64,000 bases of DNA from Methanospirillum stamsii. GTDB lineage: Archaea; Halobacteriota; Methanomicrobia; Methanomicrobiales; Methanospirillaceae. The position numbers and the translations under genes are program-made. The notes under the pieces were generated by a model that had not been told where the DNA came from, ran no database searches, and was given only the letters and a program-made list of their open reading frames with translations. Each line of letters begins with the position of its first letter. Within the stretch, counting starts at the first letter, position 1. Location of the stretch: contig NZ_QGMZ01000015.1 in the NCBI RefSeq assembly GCF_003173335.1, positions 1-64,000 of the forward strand, in the 5' to 3' direction. Shown in pieces: positions 58,778-64,000 of the stretch.

Positions 58778-61495
58778 TCAGACCACCCTTGTCGTTACGA
58801 TCTCACCGGACTCCAAAACCACGGTCCCGGCCTGACCGTCAATCGCTGTGCATGTTCCAACCTGCATCCCAGGAATTTGAGCGATTTTATCATCAACAAT
58901 GGTTTCGACTTCGCTAGTCATATCGTCGGACGAATACCGGTACATCCTCCGGAGAGCGGACCATTTTACATTCTCAGTGAATTCAATATCAACTGTTTTT
59001 TCAACCCCGTCTTTTGTTGCCCGAACGGTCTTTTTTATTCGCGTTATTCTCATCCAGTTTTCAGAGACACCTGTGTATCCAGTTATTTTTATTTTCTGTA
59101 ACAGTTCGAGATCCATTCGGTCAATTGCCTTTGCGGTAAATGTGTATGCAGTCTCTGAATAGTATTCAAACAGTTCCTGTGCCCGAGCGTTCACCTGTTC
59201 CTGTGTGGTCCATGACCCAGAGTTCTCAATTTTTTCAATCGGAAGTTCGTCTCCGGCTGTAACAGCAGGACTCTCAACGGTGCAGAAAAACACCCCGCCG
59301 GCGTTGTTTCGGCCGATAACCGTCACCCGGTTGTATCGCTCATCACCCCGGACCACGGGTTTGATTGAGTCTGCTAGGTATGGATCCGGATACGTAAACG
59401 TCACTGGAGTAGGTAAATCGAGTTCTGTGTCGATATCGTCTTCACTGATGAAATATGCTGCAGCGGTTGCAATCCCTTCAACTACAATCCATTTAACGAG
59501 GAATACAAACCGGCAATAGGCACAGATCTTCTCTATAGCCTGTTTTTTGGTTGTGCCAATAGCAAAATCAAACACCTTGTTGTTGAGCGTATCGCCCCAT
59601 GCTGTGACCTGGTTGATCTTGTATGGCATGATACCAGTCGTTTCTTCCCAATCGTCGCCTCCGAGGAGTCCGGTGATGATATCTGCCGGGTTGACAGATG
59701 CAACATTGTGCTGGTATGTTGACTGTACCTGCTGTCTTGCAAGATACCAAGCATAATCGTATCCGGATATGACTGTCTTGTTTGCTGCATCCTTGATGGT
59801 GTATGATCCTTTCGGGAGTATTCCGGCGAATATGGATTGGGTGACACCCAGATGGTCAGTTGTTGAAAATGTTGCATGTCGCAAAACATCAGTGTTAAGT
59901 TCGGTATACCCGTCGATTGTTGCATTCATGGCCCAAATATCATCAGTCACCGCTTTGGATACGCTGATCTGGGTTAGGTCCAAGGTATCGAGCGGGATAT
60001 AGTTTTTCGTGACGACTGACCCGGATAATGAGAGGTCGGCTTCGATGAGCGGGAATAATATCGTGATTGGTGCAGATGGAGTGAGATCAAGCCCTGCCGA
60101 TACCAGGGGCTGGAGAATCGTTGCACCCATGGACCCAGAGAGGGAGAGGGTTGCCTCGATTGGATCCATGATGTAGGTGTTGCCGCCGGTCTGTTGTGTT
60201 CCGATGGTTTCGTATGGGGTTATCCGGGTAGAGTTTGGTTGATGGGAAATAAGATTGAGAGTCGGTTCAGTGGCTGCATATTTCCGGATTGCTACAAAAT
60301 CAACATAGATCACTGCACCGGATCCATACGCATGGAATACGGGATGGCGGTTGGATACTGACGCATATGGTGCCGAATTAACCTTTTGAACTCCGTCGAT
60401 GCTAAATTGCGTTGCGTTTGAACCCCCTCCCGTTCTAGTAATCTCTATGATCCTGTACGCTGCGGACATACTGACACTATGAGCAGTTTGCCCGCTCGTT
60501 GTACCTGAACCCGGGTAACAGTATGTTGCGTCCAGTTCATCCATCAAGGCATTGCTGGTAGTTGCTGCACTACTTTCATGACCAGACCACAGGGTGCCAG
60601 ATGCTCCATATTTTACTTTGTATCGTAAATTATACCCTGCCCCAAAATCTGTTTTGCCATAGATATAGGCTGCACTGGCCCCCCGAGTAATTGTACATAT
60701 TCCAGAGGATACGGACACACCTGATGTTGCAGTCCATTTTGACGTGTCAATATTACTACCTGTGAAATCATCAAAAAAATCAAATGTATTTGCACCTGAT
60801 GATTCTGAACCCGCTCTCCCATTCCCATAAAACAAATTCAACCATCGTTGACCAGCAGTAGGGACTTCGATCCAAACAACTGCAGAGGTACGGGAGGTAT
60901 AAGATTCTATCCAATAATCACACCTTTTCCCGTTGAACTGGGCAAACCGGATATCCCGGAAATCCGACCTCATCCCCGGATGCCATTTCAGCGTAAGTTT
61001 GTGCTGATAGTTTGCCTGGCTGACTGGATTGGTGATCTGGATCAGGGTTTTGTATTTCCATTCCGGATATGGTCCGGTCCCAAAACTCCGAGCATATTTC
61101 TGTTGATTTAACCTCCCTCCCTGCCGGAGAGTCCACACTCCTGAGTACCCCGGATTCATCGTCCCGGAGACTGCAGTCAGGACCGGATTAGCATCTTCGG
61201 TTCCTGCAGCAGTTGACTCGCTCTCTGCCTGACTGTTGCCGGAATAAAGATGGATGAGCCGTATTCCTGCAATTGGTATCTCGATTTTGACTGTCGCTGT
61301 TATCCGGTCAGTTTTCGAGGCAATATTGTAATCCAGTGAATTTCCTTTCGTGTCAGTAAACCGGATGTCAGAATAATCCGGATTGATTCCTATCCGCCAG
61401 GGTAACAATAATGAAACCCACCGGTCATTTACGGTTGTGACAGGTGATAAAGAAAAAGTAATCCGGTGTTTCCACCGGGAATAATTGAGAGGCAT
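58778..61495 (-). CDS. Provirus baseplate/tail protein with two DUF2341 domains
   Basis: 905 residues. Two N-terminal DUF2341 domains (about 8-100 and 145-230) are recognisable by WKHRITFSLSPV and WKYKTLIQITNPV, followed by IRFTDTKG and IRFAQFNGK. A concanavalin/jelly-roll-like segment (about 235-410, DDFTGSNIDTSKWTATSG) follows. The C-terminal ~450 residues resemble tail hub or baseplate proteins of the gp44/XkdQ type (KNYIPLDTLDLTQI onward, LELLQKIKITGYTG). It probably forms part of the tip complex, with DUF2341 acting as a surface-binding module. Start is ATG at 61495. The gene runs directly into the 473-residue final gene. Confidence 0.8.
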   Translation of the reverse strand: MPLNYSRWKHRITFSLSPVTTVNDRWVSLLLPWRIGINPDYSDIRFTDTKGNSLDYNIASKTDRITATVKIEIPIAGIRLIHLYSGNSQAESESTAAGTEDANPVLTAVSGTMNPGYSGVWTLRQGGRLNQQKYARSFGTGPYPEWKYKTLIQITNPVSQANYQHKLTLKWHPGMRSDFRDIRFAQFNGKRCDYWIESYTSRTSAVVWIEVPTAGQRWLNLFYGNGRAGSESSGANTFDFFDDFTGSNIDTSKWTATSGVSVSSGICTITRGASAAYIYGKTDFGAGYNLRYKVKYGASGTLWSGHESSAATTSNALMDELDATYCYPGSGTTSGQTAHSVSMSAAYRIIEITRTGGGSNATQFSIDGVQKVNSAPYASVSNRHPVFHAYGSGAVIYVDFVAIRKYAATEPTLNLISHQPNSTRITPYETIGTQQTGGNTYIMDPIEATLSLSGSMGATILQPLVSAGLDLTPSAPITILFPLIEADLSLSGSVVTKNYIPLDTLDLTQISVSKAVTDDIWAMNATIDGYTELNTDVLRHATFSTTDHLGVTQSIFAGILPKGSYTIKDAANKTVISGYDYAWYLARQQVQSTYQHNVASVNPADIITGLLGGDDWEETTGIMPYKINQVTAWGDTLNNKVFDFAIGTTKKQAIEKICAYCRFVFLVKWIVVEGIATAAAYFISEDDIDTELDLPTPVTFTYPDPYLADSIKPVVRGDERYNRVTVIGRNNAGGVFFCTVESPAVTAGDELPIEKIENSGSWTTQEQVNARAQELFEYYSETAYTFTAKAIDRMDLELLQKIKITGYTGVSENWMRITRIKKTVRATKDGVEKTVDIEFTENVKWSALRRMYRYSSDDMTSEVETIVDDKIAQIPGMQVGTCTAIDGQAGTVVLESGEIVTTRVV

Positions 61496-61507
61496 GAGGT
61501 ACTAACC

Positions 61508-61888
61508 TCACGCGGCCTGTGTGTGTGCCCAGGCAGAAAACGCTGTAATATCCTGTGCAGTGTCCAGATTCGTAACCCCGACTTTCAAGAACTTCGGTGC
61601 CGGATTGACAGCGAACGTTTGCGACTTGGTAGTGTTCGCGGTGAACGGCATATCAAACTGGTCATATGGATCAGTATCGTAGTTCGTCCCGTCGTAACTG
61701 GCAAATAATTTGACAGTACATCCTGCTGTTGCTCCGGATGCATACGTTACCGTGCATTCGATAGCCAGGTTAATCAGAGTATCTGTGCTGGTTGGTCCGA
61801 TTGCTGTCGAGTTTGCTAGGTCGAGGCTGGCTGATTCCTGAACGGTCTGATTGTCAACTACCTTTGTCACTATTTTTTGAAGACTCAT
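61508..61888 (-). CDS. Small provirus tail protein
   Basis: 126 residues, no recognised family. Beta-rich with repeated Thr/Ala/Asp (VDNQTVQESASLDLANSTAIG, TSYDGTNYDTDPYDQFDMPF read as SYDGTNYDTDPYDQF). It starts in an ATGA overlap with the preceding 120-residue gene, with GGAGAAG before the ATG. Position between a small tail protein and the baseplate gene suits a minor tail or tail-tip decoration protein. Confidence 0.7.
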   Translation of the reverse strand: MSLQKIVTKVVDNQTVQESASLDLANSTAIGPTSTDTLINLAIECTVTYASGATAGCTVKLFASYDGTNYDTDPYDQFDMPFTANTTKSQTFAVNPAPKFLKVGVTNLDTAQDITAFSAWAHTQAA

Positions 61889-62247
61889 GTTGCTTCTCCT
61901 GTTGTCACTTTTACTGTCACTGTCACTGAATCCCCCGGATCAACACCCCGGACCACTGACCAGAGATGCCGGAGCAGCAAACATTCATCCGCTGACAATA
62001 CTGCGACCTCTGCCAGCGAATATGAGGACGCAAACCCGGTGATTGTTGCAGTCCACACACATTTGTTAGTCGCTTCGTACGTTGGTGTGCAACTCTGTTC
62101 TCCTACCTCTGTGATAAGTGCTGTATGTGCTGCCGATTCTGCATCGGTCCCGGTGCCTACTGCTATCTTCGTAAACGGTGTTACTGAGTCCACTCCTCCC
62201 AGGAGTTTTGCAGCTCTGATAAGTCCGGTATCAGCGATTTTTGCCAA
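61885..62247 (-). CDS. Provirus tail protein, tail-fibre N-terminus-like
   Basis: 120 residues. KIADTGLIRAAKLLGGVDSVTPFTKIAVGTGTDAES and YSLAEVAVLSADECLLLRHLWSVVRGVDPGDSVTVTVKV resemble phage tail-fibre attachment segments, in which a short beta-region joins fibre to baseplate. The start is TTG at 62247 with GAGGTGA about 7 bases before it, lying inside the end of a 39-residue reading frame. The stop overlaps the next gene (ATGA). Confidence 0.7.
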   Translation of the reverse strand: MAKIADTGLIRAAKLLGGVDSVTPFTKIAVGTGTDAESAAHTALITEVGEQSCTPTYEATNKCVWTATITGFASSYSLAEVAVLSADECLLLRHLWSVVRGVDPGDSVTVTVKVTTGEAT

Positions 62248-62350
62248 GTTTTGTCACCTCGTTGTCGATGCTCTTTATTTTTCCGTCTTTGTCTCTGATT
62301 ATCATCTCAACCTCTACCTCCTTAAATCCGGATTTGGCTTCTTCGGTCAT
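62231..62350 (-). CDS. 39-residue provirus microprotein
   Basis: A reading frame of 39 codons with ATG at 62350 overlaps the preceding stop (ATGA) and ends at TGA 62231-62233. It fills the only gap in the chain of overlapping tail genes. Its sequence is charged and helical (EEAKSGFKEVEVEMIIRDKD, ending VTKLGKNR), and it contains the SD for the next gene. It is too short for ordinary gene callers. Function unknown. Confidence 0.55.
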   Translation of the reverse strand: MTEEAKSGFKEVEVEMIIRDKDGKIKSIDNEVTKLGKNR

Positions 62351-62667
62351 GTTGTGTCCTGCACAAATTGCATAGTGATTTCCTTAGTGCTCGGGTTCAT
62401 CTCCTTCTCTCTCCACGATTTTATCACACATTTTGTATTGGTTGCTCCGTTGATGACCAGAGAACCAACCACCGTTAATTTTGCTAATAGAGCGGAGTAT
62501 TCCGCCAATGACTCTGTGATGCATGAAATCTGCCAGGATTTTTTCACTGTCGATGATACGGTGAGTTTGGTTTTCCCGGACACGAGTTCGGTCTCGTTTA
62601 CCTGAGGTTTCGGCTGTGGTTTTACATCCGGCTCTTTGAGAGTCAGACTGTCGAATGTAACGGTCAT
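62347..62667 (-). CDS. Small provirus tail protein after tape measure
   Basis: 106 residues, directly coupled to the tape-measure stop (ATGA). It reads TVTFDSLTLKEPDVKPQPKP, then LVSGKTKLTVSSTVKKSWQISCITE, with mixed beta content. This place in tail operons often holds a distal tail or tail-completion protein. The family is not recognised. Confidence 0.7.
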   Translation of the reverse strand: MTVTFDSLTLKEPDVKPQPKPQVNETELVSGKTKLTVSSTVKKSWQISCITESLAEYSALLAKLTVVGSLVINGATNTKCVIKSWREKEMNPSTKEITMQFVQDTT

Positions 62668-64000
62668 CCGGACGTCACCCCCCGCTGTGCCCGTTTCTGT
62701 GCCTGCATCGTTGCAATTTCGGCCATGATATCAGTGATAGAATAGTCCTTACTGGCGGTGATGCTGCCGATATCAATCGGTGCAGAGTTGTCCTGGTATC
62801 CGATCTGTGTACCGCCTGATATACTGGCCGGTTGAGCAACCGGAGCAGCAGCAGCCTCAGCAACCTGGAGAGAGGCAGCCTGCACGGCCGGAACGGTTGC
62901 CAGGAGCGGGTCAACAAAGTATGCCCCGAAGTTCGGTAGTTGAGATAATGGTCCGGTCTCTGCCGGAGAATGCGGGATAAACTGACCGATGATGTTGAAT
63001 ATGTTGCCAATGGTTGATGCAATTGCACCGGCAGCAGACTGCATACCCTGGACAATATACATGATGATATTGTAACCCGCTGCGATGAATCCCTGACCCA
63101 TCGTAACAATAAAGTCTGAAATGCCTGTGAACAGTGCGGTAAATGCCTGTTGCACACTTCCCCCGAGTGCAGAGAATGCAGATGTGATAGTGCCAAAAGA
63201 GCTAGTCAATGCCCCCGGAACTCCGGAGAGGGCTGACTCGACCGCTGATGTTACTCCGGAGAATGCTGATGCGATAGTCCCGGATACATCGGACAGAGCT
63301 GATCCTATCACTCCGGAGAGCCCGGAAAAGATGTCCCCGACTATGGCCGGAATTTCAGCAAATACCGACCCGATTAAATCCCCCACTCCGGAGAAGGCAT
63401 CTGCAATGACATCCGGAACGGTTGCGAGTGCTTCAGCGATTCCTTCAACTACGCCACCGAAGGCTTCGGTAATGGCACTTGCCGCCTCTCCAACTGCTGC
63501 ACTGACAATACCCCCGATACCGGTAAAAGCGGCTTTGATTGCGTTTGGAATTCCGGAAAGAGCAGATCCGATGGTTGATGTAAGACCGGAGAATATCCCG
63601 GAGATGGTCCCAGGTATCCCGGATAGAATCCCCGATACTGCACCAGGCAGACCCCCAAGTCCGGATGTGATCGCTGAGGTGATGCTGGAAAATGCAGATG
63701 ATAACCCGTCGGCTAATCCTCCTACCGTCTCACCGATGATGCCCACCGCGTCACGGAACGGAGCGGCCATATCCTCTGCGATTACCGACAAATCCCATTG
63801 GCCGGACACGATGTCAATAATCAGGTTTCCTATTGCCCCAATCGGAGCCAGGACCACCTTGAGAATACGCATAATCATGTTTCCAAGATCTGACTGTTCA
63901 ACGAGCCGCCCGATTCCGGATATCCAGTCAAGGACTCCGGTTTCGAGGAGTATCCAGACACCTGCCAAACCAAGGGCAACACCGGCCCCTACTGCAACAA
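62664..64000 (-). CDS. Tail tape measure protein (5' end beyond window)
   Basis: At least 445 residues; the reading frame stays open to the window edge, so its true start is past 64000. The visible N part is hydrophobic (VAVGAGVALGLAGVWILL). It is followed by ~200 residues of about 11-residue Gly/Ser/hydrophobic repeats (LSGIPGTISGIFSGLTSTIG, then FSGLSGVIGSALSDVSGTIA) and further hydrophobic helices (YNIIMYIVQGM). This is the usual composition of tape-measure proteins, which fix tail length and sit in the tail tube before injection. A TTG at 63968 exists but should not be taken as the start. Confidence 0.87.
   Translation of the reverse strand, partial: VAVGAGVALGLAGVWILLETGVLDWISGIGRLVEQSDLGNMIMRILKVVLAPIGAIGNLIIDIVSGQWDLSVIAEDMAAPFRDAVGIIGETVGGLADGLSSAFSSITSAITSGLGGLPGAVSGILSGIPGTISGIFSGLTSTIGSALSGIPNAIKAAFTGIGGIVSAAVGEAASAITEAFGGVVEGIAEALATVPDVIADAFSGVGDLIGSVFAEIPAIVGDIFSGLSGVIGSALSDVSGTIASAFSGVTSAVESALSGVPGALTSSFGTITSAFSALGGSVQQAFTALFTGISDFIVTMGQGFIAAGYNIIMYIVQGMQSAAGAIASTIGNIFNIIGQFIPHSPAETGPLSQLPNFGAYFVDPLLATVPAVQAASLQVAEAAAAPVAQPASISGGTQIGYQDNSAPIDIGSITASKDYSITDIMAEIATMQAQKRAQRGVTSG

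Larger units (their letters stand above)
57207..64000 (-). mobile_element. Tailed provirus, distal tail module (partial)
   Basis: From about 57.3 kb to the right edge all genes are on the minus strand and chained by ATGA overlaps or gaps of a few bases: tape measure, four small proteins, a 905-residue baseplate-like protein and a 473-residue final protein. That order suits the distal end of a siphovirus or myovirus tail operon. Host genes end at 57206. The left attachment site should lie between 57207 and 57355, but I see no tRNA or clear repeat there. Integrase, head and packaging genes are not in the window, so whether the provirus is complete is unknown. Confidence 0.75.

Noticed and set aside
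61877-62605. 242-codon plus-strand frame opposite provirus tail genes
   Set aside because: The minus-strand genes form a coupled ATGA chain with SDs; the plus frame lacks a start signal.
63200-63720. Repetitive DNA in the tape-measure gene that looks like a tandem array
   Set aside because: It encodes the usual ~11-residue hydrophobic repeats of a tape-measure protein; spacers are not unique and repeats are not identical, so it is not CRISPR.

Overview
The window reads as chromosomal DNA of a methanogenic archaeon, most like Methanomicrobiales and probably Methanospirillum-like. That placement is inference from gene content. The archaeal core includes archaeal-type aromatic amino acid genes (ADTH synthase and 3-dehydroquinate synthase II), aMBF1, two proteasome-activating nucleotidases (PAN), a tail-less histone, archaeal UMP kinase and phosphomevalonate dehydratase small subunit. 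It also holds the YcaO-TfuA pair that thioamidates methyl-coenzyme M reductase in methanogens. Bacterial-type additions are DNA gyrase (gyrB-gyrA), GroES-GroEL, a P-loop shikimate kinase fused to shikimate dehydrogenase, and many PAS-domain sensor kinases. tRNAs carry no encoded CCA, many genes end at T-tracts, and starts use Shine-Dalgarno (SD) motifs matching GGAGGTGAT or lie close to TATA boxes.

Layout. 0-2.6 kb: a membrane-anchored alpha/beta hydrolase, a flavodoxin and a flavodoxin-ferredoxin fusion. 2.8-13.2 kb (minus strand): a compact aromatic operon read as two ADTH-synthase paralogs, dehydroquinate synthase II, tyrA, pheA, aroA, an aroK-aroE fusion, aroC and a long U32 peptidase-family gene. 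aroD and chorismate mutase are absent. 13.4-17.4 kb: aMBF1, two PANs and the DUF126 subunit. 17.4-24.2 kb: a lipoprotein, a DUF475 membrane protein, gyrB, gyrA and histone. 24.3-31.5 kb: a PAS histidine kinase, a nucleoside phosphorylase, tRNA-Ala, nth with tRNA-Pro, pyrH, amrS and a Mut7-C protein. 31.5-34 kb: an HTH regulator, divergent from groES-groEL, with a perfect 17-bp palindrome between them. 34-38.7 kb: two exported subtilases. 38.8-50.3 kb: an AIR-synthase-like protein, two further sensor kinases (one with an intact receiver), a TPR protein, a secreted protein, a HerA/DUF853 ATPase and an NAD(P)H oxidoreductase. 50.4-57.2 kb: Nudix, a repeat-membrane protein, a CARF-HEPN ribonuclease with no CRISPR in sight, then YcaO, TfuA, E1-like ThiF/MoeB, MoaD/ThiS-like and MoaE, packed head to tail. 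57.3-64 kb: the distal tail module of a tailed provirus on the minus strand, running off the right edge at the tape-measure gene.

The most notable points are these. (1) YcaO, TfuA, an E1 and a ubiquitin-like sulfur carrier sit in one overlapping block, suggesting a dedicated sulfur-delivery route for thioamidation. (2) A CARF-HEPN protein stands alone. (3) Two genes (gyrB and the 947-residue kinase) are best explained by CTG start codons, each behind a perfect SD; in the kinase the longer start completes a degenerate pseudo-receiver domain. (4) Candidate operators lie at groES and at the head of the aromatic operon. (5) Both PANs end in Met-Phe-X, a variant of the HbYX proteasome-docking tail. 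(6) A methanogen siphovirus-like tail cluster closes the window.
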